A stretch of DNA of 20,384 nucleotides, taken from the NCBI GenBank assembly GCA_023230925.1, contig JALNWK010000051.1, forward strand, positions 1 through 20,384, written 5' to 3'. The position numbers and the translations under genes were made by a program. Every line of letters begins with the position of its first letter. Position 1 is the first letter of the stretch. The notes under the pieces are model-generated. The model searched no databases and was not told the origin of the DNA. It saw nothing but the letters and a program-made list of their open reading frames with translations. Shown here piece by piece: positions 7,474 through 14,205 of the stretch. Source of the stretch: Limnochordia bacterium (GTDB lineage: Bacteria > Bacillota > Limnochordia > DUMW01).

Positions 7474-7752
7474 TTATTTGCCAGATACGGCATCCTTAAG
7501 TAGTTTACCAGCCTTGAATGCTGGAACTTTAGTCGCAGGAATGTCAATTGGTTCACCTGTTGCGGGATTAACACCCTTACGGGCGGCACGATCCCTAACC
7601 TCAAAGGTACCAAAACCAACCAAGGTTACCTTCTCACCACTAGCCAACGCTTCACCGATGGAGCTAAGAACAGCTTCAACGGCGTCAGAAGCGGCCTTTT
7701 TGGTTAATCCGGTTTTCTCTGTAACACTTGCGACTAATTCACCTTTATTCAT
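7474..7752 (-). CDS. hup: HU-family histone-like DNA-binding protein
   Basis: Small dimeric nucleoid protein that bends DNA without strong sequence preference. The 92 residues give a complete HU: MNKGELVASVTEKTGLTKK at the N-terminus, GFGTFEVRDRAARKGVNPAT at the core, and the Pro-containing DNA-binding arm with the PATKVPAFKAGKLLKDAV ending. Ribosome binding site AAGGAGGG (complement of 7759-7766) lies 6 nt before the ATG. In many Clostridia an hup gene occurs just after mazG, but on the same strand; here it is inverted, convergent with mazG and divergent from spoIID, and has its own terminator. I found no convincing SigA promoter in the 153-nt divergent region. Confidence 0.96.
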   Translation of the reverse strand: MNKGELVASVTEKTGLTKKAASDAVEAVLSSIGEALASGEKVTLVGFGTFEVRDRAARKGVNPATGEPIDIPATKVPAFKAGKLLKDAVSGK

Positions 7753-7905
7753 CCTTGTCCCTCCTTGAAGTACTAGCGCTTCGGTAACTTATTCGCCATC
7801 CACTTCCCAAATCCTGCTAGCCAACGTTGTTTCGGAGTTTTTTGCTGCATATTTTGGTACTTTCATGGGAAAATAACCTTGTATAGTCAAAAAGGGGGGT
7901 ACCAA

Positions 7906-8868
7906 ATGGAAGGTTATTGGAAAAAAGCTCTACAAATGGCTAGTCTGCTCCTAATTGCCGGTACTGTCTATTTACTGATGAGCTCATCACCCAAGCAGCC
8001 AGACGATCGTGCTCAGAAATTCGATCAGGAGCCTGAGGTGTCGGTATACTTTCATCGAACTGGAAAGACGGAGACCATGCCCATTGAAGAGTACATCATG
8101 GGGGTTGTGGCCGGTGAGATGAAACCAAATTGGCCTAAGGAGGCCTACGCCGCACAGGCAATTCTAGCCCGTAGTTTTACCATGCATTACATGAGTCAAG
8201 GTGGAGCAAAAGATAAGTATGGAACCGATGTAACAACGAACGAGGAGGAAGCTCAAGCATATAATGCGGACAATATTACACCAACTATTGAGGAAGCAGT
8301 GAATTCCACCCGGGGACAAGTGATGACCTTTAATGATAGGTATGTCAGGGCTTGGTTCCATTCCTATAGTGGCGGAATCACGGCTACCGCCAAGGAGGGA
8401 CTAAACTATCCTGAACCTGAACCGGCGTACATTAAGAGTGTCAGGATTCCCACGAATGAATACGCGCCTGAAGATGTGAAGTCATGGACGACGGAGATTG
8501 ATCTGGTGACTCTACAGGAAAAGTTGGCAGACGCCGGAGTAAGTGGACCTATTGAAGATGTCAAGATTAAGGAAAAGGGGAACACCGGACGGGTAACCGC
8601 CGTTGAGGTAACCCATTCCAATGGCAAGAAGACCACGATTCCCGGAAATGACTTCCGCATTGCAGTAGGGGCTATGGAAATGAAGTCCGCTCTTGTTAAC
8701 GAGTTTCGAGTTCAAGACGGTAAACTTATGATTGCAGGCAAGGGCTTCGGCCATGGGGTGGGGCTGAGCCAGTGGGATGCATACAAACTGGCAAAGGACG
8801 GCTATACTCCACAGGAGATCGTAGACTTCTTCTTCAAAGATATAGAAATCAAAAAACTTTGGGACTAA
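7906..8868 (+). CDS. spoIID: Stage II sporulation protein D (peptidoglycan lytic transglycosylase of engulfment)
   Basis: Membrane-anchored mother-cell enzyme that, with SpoIIP and SpoIIM, digests peptidoglycan during forespore engulfment. The 320-residue protein has an N-terminal membrane anchor (about 8-25; ALQMASLLLIAGTVYLL) and then a SpoIID/LytB domain: IEEYIMGVVAGEMKPNWPKE with Glu71 at the position of the B. subtilis catalytic Glu88, YAAQAILARSFTMHY, AWFHSYSGGITATAKE, and the closing GKGFGHGVGLSQWDAYKLAK. Start ATG 7906 follows AAGGGGGGT with proper spacing; the in-frame TTG 7879 would place that site inside the gene. In Bacillus spoIID lies elsewhere (near spoIIQ/murAA), so its position beside yabP is a different arrangement. 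A terminator follows the gene. Confidence 0.94.
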   Translation: MEGYWKKALQMASLLLIAGTVYLLMSSSPKQPDDRAQKFDQEPEVSVYFHRTGKTETMPIEEYIMGVVAGEMKPNWPKEAYAAQAILARSFTMHYMSQGGAKDKYGTDVTTNEEEAQAYNADNITPTIEEAVNSTRGQVMTFNDRYVRAWFHSYSGGITATAKEGLNYPEPEPAYIKSVRIPTNEYAPEDVKSWTTEIDLVTLQEKLADAGVSGPIEDVKIKEKGNTGRVTAVEVTHSNGKKTTIPGNDFRIAVGAMEMKSALVNEFRVQDGKLMIAGKGFGHGVGLSQWDAYKLAKDGYTPQEIVDFFFKDIEIKKLWD

Positions 8869-8876
8869 CCCTCTTC

Positions 8877-8904
8877 AGGGCGGACTGTAACTTGCCGCCC
8901 TTTC
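8877..8904 (+). terminator. Rho-independent terminator after spoIID
   Basis: AGGGCGG (8877-8883) pairs with CCGCCCT (8895-8901) across an 11-nt loop and ends in a short T run (TTT, then C). It lies 9 nt after the spoIID stop and separates it from yabP-yabQ. Confidence 0.7.
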
Positions 8905-8948
8905 ATCAATCCTCCATGGACTAGTACAATTCAGCAGGTGGACATCTT

Positions 8949-8977
8949 GCATATATTTCCTAGGGACAGCATATTAT
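8949..8977 (+). promoter_or_regulatory. Candidate sigma-E promoter of yabP-yabQ
   Basis: GCATATA (8949-8955) fits the sigma-E -35 (GHATATT-type), and CATATTAT (8970-8977) fits the -10 (CATACANT) at 6 of 8 positions, with the expected 14-nt spacer, about 40 nt before the yabP start. In B. subtilis yabP and yabQ are transcribed by sigma-E in the mother cell. Confidence 0.6.
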
Positions 8978-9018
8978 TTAACGGCACAATTTACCTGGAC
9001 CTAGGAGGGTTGTCGACA

Positions 9019-9312
9019 ATGGAGGATAAAAAAACGCAGACGCAGGTAAGGAAAAAACATCAGTTCATTCTCAGGAATAGAGAAGTGCTTTTGGTTGAGG
9101 GTGTAACCAACGTGGATAGTTTTGATGAAAACGAGATTACGATAGGAACCGACAACGGTAACATGCTTATTAAGGGTGAGGATCTCAATATTAAGGAACT
9201 AAACCTGGAAAGTGGTAATCTAATGGTGCAAGGATTAGTCACGACGGTAGAATACGTTCCTGATCATTCTGCAAGTAAGGGGAAATCCTTTCTAGGCAGA
9301 CTCTTTCGCTGA
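9019..9312 (+). CDS. yabP: Sporulation protein YabP
   Basis: Small mother-cell protein needed for normal spore formation in B. subtilis; the molecular role is not settled. The 97-residue protein has the YabP/YqfC-family pattern: HQFILRNREVLLVEGVTNVD, SFDENEITIGTDNGNMLIKG, then LNIKELNLESGNLMVQGLV. Its positively charged C-terminus ends in FLGRLFR, typical of YabP. No signal or membrane segment is visible. Start ATG 9019 follows AGGAGGG (9003-9009) by 9 nt; a longer in-frame reading from 8938 has no support. It lies 25 nt before yabQ, matching the conserved pair, behind a sigma-E-like promoter. Confidence 0.92.
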   Translation: MEDKKTQTQVRKKHQFILRNREVLLVEGVTNVDSFDENEITIGTDNGNMLIKGEDLNIKELNLESGNLMVQGLVTTVEYVPDHSASKGKSFLGRLFR

Positions 9313-9337
9313 AGCAGCTTCTTGAGGAGGCAATGCT

Positions 9338-9844
9338 GTGCAATCATTAGCTGATCAGGCCTATGCAATTACTATCATTATCCTTGGTGGTGCAGCCTTG
9401 GGATTGCTTTTCGATTGGTATCGGGTGCTGAGGGGACTCTGCAAACCCGGAAAGGCCATCACCTGGATTACCGATTGCTTATTCTGGCTATTAGTTACGC
9501 CGATCGCATTGTTTTTTCTGCTGGTGGCAAACTGGGGTGAGCTTAGGCTATATTCCCTCGTTGGGCTGCTCTTGGGCCTGGTGCTATACTGGTGGCTTCT
9601 GAGTAAGATTGTGATTAGAGTATTACTCACTGTTTTTAATGTTCTATGGCGATTTACCCTGTTTGTAAGTAGACTAGTAACTTTCCTTGTTACGCTGGTG
9701 CCACGACTGATTTATGCGCTATTTAGTGGTAGACTGATAGTGTTTCGTCGTCCTAGATGGCTACGCGGCTTTTGTGGACGTTTTCGTTTTAGCCTGCCCA
9801 AGGCGAGATTCCGCCTACCTAAATTATTTCGAATCCGGGTCTAG
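9338..9844 (+). CDS. yabQ: Spore cortex biosynthesis protein YabQ
   Basis: Integral membrane protein of the mother cell, required for cortex assembly in B. subtilis. The 168 residues contain about four hydrophobic segments (about 8-26, 43-65, 69-88 and 91-115). LGGAALGLLFDWYRVLRGL followed by TDCLFWLL is the family signature (DxxR...DxxFW). Start GTG 9338 has AGGAGG (9325-9330) 7 nt upstream; the nearby ATG 9333 is out of frame. The last 40 residues are strongly basic and aromatic with repeating units (RPRWLRGF, GRFRFSLPK, ARFRLPKLFRIRV), longer and more patterned than I expect for the family. It is presumably co-transcribed with yabP. Confidence 0.92.
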   Translation: MQSLADQAYAITIIILGGAALGLLFDWYRVLRGLCKPGKAITWITDCLFWLLVTPIALFFLLVANWGELRLYSLVGLLLGLVLYWWLLSKIVIRVLLTVFNVLWRFTLFVSRLVTFLVTLVPRLIYALFSGRLIVFRRPRWLRGFCGRFRFSLPKARFRLPKLFRIRV

Positions 9845-9861
9845 AAGGTAAGCAGGGATTA

Positions 9862-9891
9862 CGTAGGGGAACGGAGAAGGAATACCCTACG
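9862..9891 (+). other. Hairpin between yabQ and divIC
   Basis: CGTAGGG (9862-9868) pairs with CCCTACG (9885-9891) across a 16-nt purine-rich loop. No T run follows, so it is not a standard terminator. It could affect the transition from the sporulation genes to the division gene. Confidence 0.3.
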
Positions 9892-9916
9892 ACAGCCAAG
9901 TGAGGGTGGACGGGCT

Positions 9917-10255
9917 TTGTATAGAAATCAGGGGATTTTACCAACGGATAAGGGGATGGCCAAGATACGCATCAAGCCAAGGTTCTTTCTGGTGGTGTTG
10001 GTTTTGCTGCTGTTGGGGATTTTGGCGTCCAGTTTTATCAGGAATTATGCCAAGATCCGTCATCTTCGCGCAGAAATTGAGCGGATTGAGCATGAAATCC
10101 ATGTGATGGGCCTGCGTAATGGTGTTCTTTTAGATGAGATCGCCTTACTTGAGGATGATGAGACTGTGGAAGAGATTGCCCGGCGTGAACTTGGATTGGT
10201 TAAGCCAGGGGAGACAGTCTATCGTATTGCAGATCCCTTAGAAAGCGATGAGTAA
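9917..10255 (+). CDS. divIC: Septum formation initiator protein, DivIC/FtsB/FtsL-like
   Basis: Bitopic divisome protein that in Firmicutes partners FtsL and DivIB. Short basic cytoplasmic tail, one membrane segment (FFLVVLVLLLLGILASSFI, about residues 28-46), then an extracytoplasmic coiled coil (IRHLRAEIERIEHEIHVMG, leucine/isoleucine heptads, about 52-80), and the family C-terminal motif ETVEEIARRELGLVKPGETVYRI. Start is uncertain: TTG 9917 has GAGGGTGG 7 nt upstream (112 residues); ATG 9956 would give 99 residues but its purine run touches the codon. It lies 72 nt after yabQ, as divIC does in B. subtilis, and before the S1-domain gene. It should be needed in vegetative growth, yet I see no SigA promoter directly before it. 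Confidence 0.88.
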   Translation: MYRNQGILPTDKGMAKIRIKPRFFLVVLVLLLLGILASSFIRNYAKIRHLRAEIERIEHEIHVMGLRNGVLLDEIALLEDDETVEEIARRELGLVKPGETVYRIADPLESDE

Positions 10256-10402
10256 TCCCACATGTTACTAGACATCTGGCATTAGGCAGGACTAGCCAAT
10301 GCGTGATGGGGTGTATACTCTGTAATTCGCCATCAAGACAACAGGTGAAGACATTTACTACGGGGACCATGGGAATACCCAGACCGACTCTTTGTGGGTC
10401 TA

Positions 10403-10432
10403 TTGACACACCTTGGAGGATCCCATTATAAT
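10403..10432 (+). promoter_or_regulatory. Strong SigA-type promoter of the S1-domain gene
   Basis: A perfect -35 TTGACA (10403-10408) and perfect -10 TATAAT (10427-10432) have an 18-nt spacer, about 63 nt before the start. The rest of the 239-nt gap after divIC (10256-10402) shows only short inverted repeats, with no gene or terminator that I can support. Confidence 0.8.
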
Positions 10433-10494
10433 TAATATGGAGCCTAGTGTATGCCCACTATGGCCAAAATCTATGAGGAGGAATTTATTTTAGC

Positions 10495-10872
10495 ATGGCA
10501 ATTGAAGTGGGTAGCGTCGTCGAAGGGAAAGTCACGGGCATTACTAATTTCGGTGCTTTTGTGGAACTTGGTAATGGGAAAACGGGATTAATCCATATTT
10601 CTGAAGTAGCCGATGCTTACGTGAAGGACATCAAAGACTTTCTACAAGAAGAACAGGTTGTCAAGGTAAAAGTAATCAATGTTGAAAATGGGAAGATCGG
10701 GCTTTCACTCAGGCGCGTCGAAGAAACCCCCCGACGTCATTCAAGACAAGACCAAAAGGTATTCGAGGATAGGCTGAGCAAATTCCTAAAGGACAGTGAT
10801 AAACGCCAAAGTGACCTCAAAAGGGCCACTGATTCCAAGCGCGGCGGACGGGGTGGTGGACGAAACTTCTAA
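10495..10872 (+). CDS. yabR: S1 RNA-binding domain protein, YabR/general stress protein 13 type
   Basis: Single S1 (OB-fold) RNA-binding domain at residues about 4-74: GSVVEGKVTGITNFGAFVEL, KTGLIHISEVADAYVKDI, VKVKVINVENGKIGLSLRRV. The remaining 50 residues are basic and low-complexity, ending in a GGRGGGR tract, as in other YabR-like proteins. The family is thought to bind ribosomes or RNA; the precise role is unknown. The ATG has GAGGAGG 11-12 nt upstream. It has its own strong promoter and a strong terminator directly after it, so it is probably a highly expressed single-gene unit. Its position after divIC matches B. subtilis divIC-yabR. Confidence 0.9.
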   Translation: MAIEVGSVVEGKVTGITNFGAFVELGNGKTGLIHISEVADAYVKDIKDFLQEEQVVKVKVINVENGKIGLSLRRVEETPRRHSRQDQKVFEDRLSKFLKDSDKRQSDLKRATDSKRGGRGGGRNF

Positions 10873-10902
10873 CCCACTTGGGTTCTACTTGCGATGATAT
10901 TA

Positions 10903-10948
10903 CTGCCGAGTTTTGGTTTGTTTCGGACAAGCCTTTCGGCAGTTTTTT
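10903..10948 (+). terminator. Strong rho-independent terminator after the S1-domain gene
   Basis: Outer stem CTGCCGA/TCGGCAG (10903-10909 with 10936-10942) and inner stem GGTTTGT/ACAAGCC (10915-10921 with 10927-10933) close a 5-nt loop, followed by six T (10943-10948). The next gene starts only 18 nt after the T run. Confidence 0.85.
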
Positions 10949-10966
10949 GTTTGAATGGAGGGCAAA

Positions 10967-12346
10967 ATGCAAAAGCGTGACTTTGAGACCATCAAATGGC
11001 AGCTGGGTAGGCATCCGAGGGGACTCCACAGTATCGTGCGACGTTGCGAGTTTGACTGCCCCCAAGTGGTAATCACCAAGCCAATGCTAGGCCCAGGCCA
11101 AGTCTTTCCTACTACTTATTGGCTTACCTGTCCCCATCTTGTTAAGGAAGTAAGCCGCCTAGAGAGTACAGGAATGATAGCCCAATTGACAGAGCTAGCG
11201 GCTAGTAATACGGATTTTGCCAAGGCCTTAGAGAAGGCACATGAGGACTATAGTACCCTACGGCAGTCATTGCTTAGTCCAAAGGAATGGGAGACTCTCT
11301 TAGAAAGGCATCCCGACCAATACGTTGTTCTCAAAGACTCCGGGATAGCTGGGATTAGAGGTCCCGGGGTCAAATGCTTGCACGCCCACTTAGCTCATTT
11401 CCTAGCCGGAGGGGAGAACCCCGTGGGTAGAAGGGTATGGGAACTAATTAAGTGCAAATCTTGCTCCCCAACACGTTCTGCCAGCATAGGAATCGGAACC
11501 AATTCAACTCGGCTCCTAATTGCCGAAAACCTCTGTAATGTGCGGCCCATTCATGAGGATATTCGATACCCTCGGATAGGAGAAGGCTTACAGGAAGGCA
11601 GACTCACAAATGATGCGATGTCAAGAACAATCAAAGTTATCCAGGAGTTTCTTAAGGTAACTGAGGAATCTAGAGTCCAAAAGGTAGTCATCTTCGCCAC
11701 TAGCGGGGTTCGTTCAGCAGATAATCAAGAGGAATTCTGTAGGTGTGTTCAGCAAGCAACCAAGCGAAGGATCAGGATCCTCAGTGGCAAGGAGGAAGCA
11801 AAATGGAGCTATACAGGTGCTACCTACGGAGCTTTTCCCAAACCAAATCTTGTGGATATTGGAGGAGGCAGCACTGAGTTTGTTTTAGATGAACACTTTA
11901 CCAGCATAGACATCGGTGCAGTGCGCCTCCATGAGGCTTACCTCTCCGGTGATCTGCCTACATCCGACGAGATAGACCAAGCAGTACGGCAGGTGATGGC
12001 CATGCTAATAGAGCTTCCCCAATCCAAGAATCCGCTGGTGGTAGTGGGTGGTACAGCCACCACCTTAGTAAGTATGGAACTGGGTCTAAGGGAATTTGAT
12101 TCTAAGATGATTCATGGCAGTTTCCTTACCGAAGGGGCACTGAATAAGTGGATCAATCGATTGGCCCGGCTGACAGTATCAGAAAGAACGGCCCTTCCTG
12201 GTCTACCCCGTGAAAGGGCGGATATCATCTTCAGTGGTGCCATTATTCTACGGGCAGTAATGCAGCATTTTGAAGTGGAGGAGGTCCAGATTAGTACCAA
12301 TGATATTATGCTAGGTGCTCTACTTTGGTTACAAGGTAGAAGGTAA
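10967..12346 (+). CDS. DUF501-Ppx/GppA phosphatase fusion
   Basis: Residues about 5-155 form a DUF501 domain: WQLGRHPRG, then CEFDCPQVV, YWLTCPHLVKEVSRLES, and the signature VKCLHAHLAHFLAGGENPVG. Residues about 171-459 form a short exopolyphosphatase/ppGpp phosphatase domain of the ASKHA fold: GIGTNSTRLLIAE, ATSGVR, LSGKEEA (conserved Glu), VDIGGGSTEFVLD (phosphate-2), and a C-terminal ERADIIFSGAIIL. DUF501 and Ppx are adjacent separate genes in actinobacteria, also after FtsB/DivIC; here they are one protein with a short KCKSC-containing linker. The phosphate-1 motif, normally DxGTNS, begins with Gly instead of Asp, so phosphatase activity is doubtful. Start ATG 10967 follows GGAGGG by 4 nt; ATG 10955 lacks a site. 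It lies directly behind the terminator of the preceding gene and may depend on readthrough. Confidence 0.88.
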   Translation: MQKRDFETIKWQLGRHPRGLHSIVRRCEFDCPQVVITKPMLGPGQVFPTTYWLTCPHLVKEVSRLESTGMIAQLTELAASNTDFAKALEKAHEDYSTLRQSLLSPKEWETLLERHPDQYVVLKDSGIAGIRGPGVKCLHAHLAHFLAGGENPVGRRVWELIKCKSCSPTRSASIGIGTNSTRLLIAENLCNVRPIHEDIRYPRIGEGLQEGRLTNDAMSRTIKVIQEFLKVTEESRVQKVVIFATSGVRSADNQEEFCRCVQQATKRRIRILSGKEEAKWSYTGATYGAFPKPNLVDIGGGSTEFVLDEHFTSIDIGAVRLHEAYLSGDLPTSDEIDQAVRQVMAMLIELPQSKNPLVVVGGTATTLVSMELGLREFDSKMIHGSFLTEGALNKWINRLARLTVSERTALPGLPRERADIIFSGAIILRAVMQHFEVEEVQISTNDIMLGALLWLQGRR

Positions 12347-12371
12347 GTCCCGATCATGTTTTCTCGGGTTA

Positions 12372-12400
12372 TTGACGATTTCGTATTGCTATAGTACAAT
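12372..12400 (+). promoter_or_regulatory. SigA-type promoter of tRNA-Leu
   Basis: -35 TTGACG (12372-12377), 17-nt spacer and -10 TACAAT (12395-12400) lie 23 nt before the tRNA. Confidence 0.7.
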
Positions 12401-12423
12401 ATGTCTCGTCGGTAGTTTCGCAT

Positions 12424-12511
12424 GCCGGGGTGGTGGAATTGGCAGACGCGAAGGACTTAAAATCCTTTGGCCATTTAGGCCGTGCGGGTTCGATTCCCGC
12501 CCCCGGCACCA
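12424..12511 (+). tRNA. tRNA-Leu (anticodon TAA)
   Basis: Full cloverleaf of 88 nt with CCA encoded. The acceptor stem is GCCGGGG/CCCCGGC. The anticodon arm AAGGA-CTTAAAA-TCCTT gives anticodon TAA. A long variable arm typical of class II tRNAs is present, and the T arm is GCGGG-TTCGATT-CCCGC. It reads UUA codons. The 3' end is 3 nt from the stop codon of the convergent regulator gene. Confidence 0.97.
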
Positions 12512-12514
12512 CCA

Positions 12515-13804
12515 TTAACTCCTGTATTGGGTAGGAGTCCTTCCTTCTAGTTTCTTAAATACCTTCGTGAAATAACTTGGGTCATTGTATCCAACTTCGT
12601 AGGCGATTTCCTGAACGGTCATATTTGTGTTCAAAAGTAACGATTTTGCCTTTTCCATTCGTACCCTAGTGAGGTAGTTCAAGAAGGTGATTCCCAATTC
12701 ATCGCTAAATAGATGGCTTAGATAGTATGGGCTAAGTTCCACAGCTTGAGCTACGACTTCCAAAGACAGGTCCTCGGCATGGTTTTCGTTAATGTACTCA
12801 ATTGCGTTTTGCAGGGATTTTGCTGTCGTTACATTCCTTGTCTCATAGATTACGTCCAGGAACTGATCAAGAACCCGAACGATCCACGTACATAGTTCCT
12901 CAATGGGTTCAATCTCTTGTATTTGCTGTAGATGATGGCAGTTTAACGTGAGTAGGGTCTGCAAGCTAGCACCGGCCTCAACGGCGGCCCTTGATAGCAT
13001 TATCAGCAGCTCTAAAATCCTTGCTTTGACAACTTCGGGGTTACCAGCATTTACGAAGAGGATGTTTCCTAAGATCTCATTAAGTATTTCCCTTGCTCGC
13101 ACTCGATCTCCGAACCGTACCGCACCAAGCAACTCTTTTTCCTTTTCGAAGGGATAAATATTCTGCTGTGCTCTACCTTGCAGCTTTTGTAGGGTTTCTT
13201 CCATTTGCTTTTGTTCATGGATGACCTCTGATAGGCGAGCTTGATGGTGATGTATTTCGCGCCGTTGTTTTAGAGTGATGGCACTGCTTTGCATAATTTG
13301 GTTGGCCACGGCAAAAAGAAGATCCGCTGCGGCTTGTACATTGGGGCCAGAGACGACCCGAAGGTTCTTAGCGGCTTCCATTAACTCGGAGCGTTCTATA
13401 GGCAGATCTTTGGTACGGCTGATCAACTCCTCATATGCGATATCATCTAGATTCCACATGACTACTTGCCCACAGGTAATGGAGGCTACGTGGATATCGT
13501 CGATGGTGATTGGAGCAACCCATTCAATTAGTCCAGCATGACAACGAAAAATGTATGGTTCACCGAGCATATTCGCCTGGTAGCCGCCTTTTCGGAAGGC
13601 GGTAAGGCAACGCTGGTTTCCCTCTTCTGTGGCGCGTACTAACTGGCAGAAATGACAATCGTTAGTACTAGGTTTTTGGACGATAGGGACGCCTTCGTGA
13701 TCAATGATCTCTGCACCCAAACCAGTAGCAAGGCTAAAGGACCTGAGCAATCTTTCGAGAAACTTGCCATCAATGATCTCGTTAAGGTATGTCTTGGAAA
13801 CCAA
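12515..13804 (-). CDS. AraC-family transcription regulator with PocR sensory domain
   Basis: The 429-residue protein has an N-terminal PocR-type ligand-sensing domain (about 10-175), with the conserved Cys-rich stretch NDCHFCQLVRATEEGNQRC, the paired YIFRCHAGLIEWVAPI, and ITCGQVV. A coiled linker follows (about 180-215), then a poorly characterised helical region, and a C-terminal AraC double helix-turn-helix (about 330-429; SLEVVAQAVELSPYYLSHLF, then MTVQEIAYEVGYNDPSYFTK and VFKKLEGRTPTQYR). PocR-type sensors in enterobacteria respond to 1,2-propanediol; the ligand here is unknown. Start TTG 13804 follows GGTGAT, since ATG options upstream run into stops. It lies alone between tRNA genes, with no target operon visible. 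A hairpin TTGGAT/ATCCAA at 13907-13927 lies upstream and could be an operator. Confidence 0.87.
   Translation of the reverse strand: MVSKTYLNEIIDGKFLERLLRSFSLATGLGAEIIDHEGVPIVQKPSTNDCHFCQLVRATEEGNQRCLTAFRKGGYQANMLGEPYIFRCHAGLIEWVAPITIDDIHVASITCGQVVMWNLDDIAYEELISRTKDLPIERSELMEAAKNLRVVSGPNVQAAADLLFAVANQIMQSSAITLKQRREIHHHQARLSEVIHEQKQMEETLQKLQGRAQQNIYPFEKEKELLGAVRFGDRVRAREILNEILGNILFVNAGNPEVVKARILELLIMLSRAAVEAGASLQTLLTLNCHHLQQIQEIEPIEELCTWIVRVLDQFLDVIYETRNVTTAKSLQNAIEYINENHAEDLSLEVVAQAVELSPYYLSHLFSDELGITFLNYLTRVRMEKAKSLLLNTNMTVQEIAYEVGYNDPSYFTKVFKKLEGRTPTQYRS
12518..12538 (+). terminator. Weak terminator-like hairpin after tRNA-Leu, inside the 3' end of the regulator gene
   Basis: ACTCCT (12518-12523) pairs with AGGAGT (12533-12538) across a 9-nt loop, followed by a mixed C/T tract (CCTTCCTTCT). 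It would have to serve tRNA-Leu because there is almost no spacer. The short stem and interrupted T run make it doubtful. Confidence 0.35.
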
Positions 13805-14003
13805 CTACATCACCCCATTTACGTTACTCATTTCGCTACGGTTCCTTGTTTTTCCTTGTAAAGTATTCTTGGGTGCTATTGACAGTACTTCACTGGGGTA
13901 TCGTAATTGGATTACTTCGGCATCCAAGAGCGCGTCTAACCGCGTAACAGTAAGCAATAGCTAGTGTGATGCGGGATACTGAGAATAAACGTGCGTGTAA
14001 GCC

Positions 14004-14032
14004 TTGACTTTTAGAATCATCGTGGGTATAAT
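14004..14032 (+). promoter_or_regulatory. SigA-type promoter of the Met-Met-Lys tRNA operon
   Basis: -35 TTGACT (14004-14009), 17-nt spacer and perfect -10 TATAAT (14027-14032) lie 12 nt before the first tRNA. Confidence 0.8.
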
Positions 14033-14044
14033 GAACCTTGCTGA

Positions 14045-14120
14045 CGCGGGATGGAGCAATTGGTAGCTCGTCGGGCTCATAACCCGGAGGCTGCAGGTTC
14101 AAGTCCTGCTCCCGCAACCA
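14045..14120 (+). tRNA. Initiator tRNA-fMet (CAT)
   Basis: 76-nt cloverleaf with encoded CCA. Initiator hallmarks are present: unpaired C1 and A72 at the acceptor end (CGCGGG...CCCGCA) and three consecutive G-C pairs at the base of the anticodon stem (CGGG-CTCATAA-CCCG). The anticodon is CAT. Confidence 0.95.
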
Positions 14121-14121
14121 T

Positions 14122-14198
14122 GGCGGCGTAGCTCAGCTGGCTAGAGCGCACGGTTCATACCCGTGTTGTCACTGGTTCAAGTCCAGTCGCCGCTACCA
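14122..14198 (+). tRNA. Elongator tRNA-Met (CAT)
   Basis: 77-nt cloverleaf with encoded CCA; anticodon arm CACGG-TTCATAC-CCGTG; anticodon CAT. The acceptor GGCGGCG pairs with CGCCGCT, with a terminal G-U pair as in the B. subtilis elongator tRNA-Met. A lysidine-modified tRNA-Ile2 would share the anticodon, but the overall sequence resembles elongator Met. It is one nucleotide from the initiator gene. Confidence 0.88.
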
Positions 14199-14205
14199 TA
14201 TTCCT

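Noticed and set aside
8938..9018. Longer yabP reading from 8938
   Set aside because: It would include the sigma-E promoter and the strong ribosome binding site; homologues start near MEDKK.
13879..13907. TTGACA-17-CGTAAT as a promoter on the plus strand
   Set aside because: The -10 matches only four of six bases and the tRNA operon has a much better promoter at 14004-14032.
14122..14198. G-U closing pair of the elongator tRNA-Met as a defect
   Set aside because: The same terminal G-U pair is, as I recall, normal in the B. subtilis elongator tRNA-Met.
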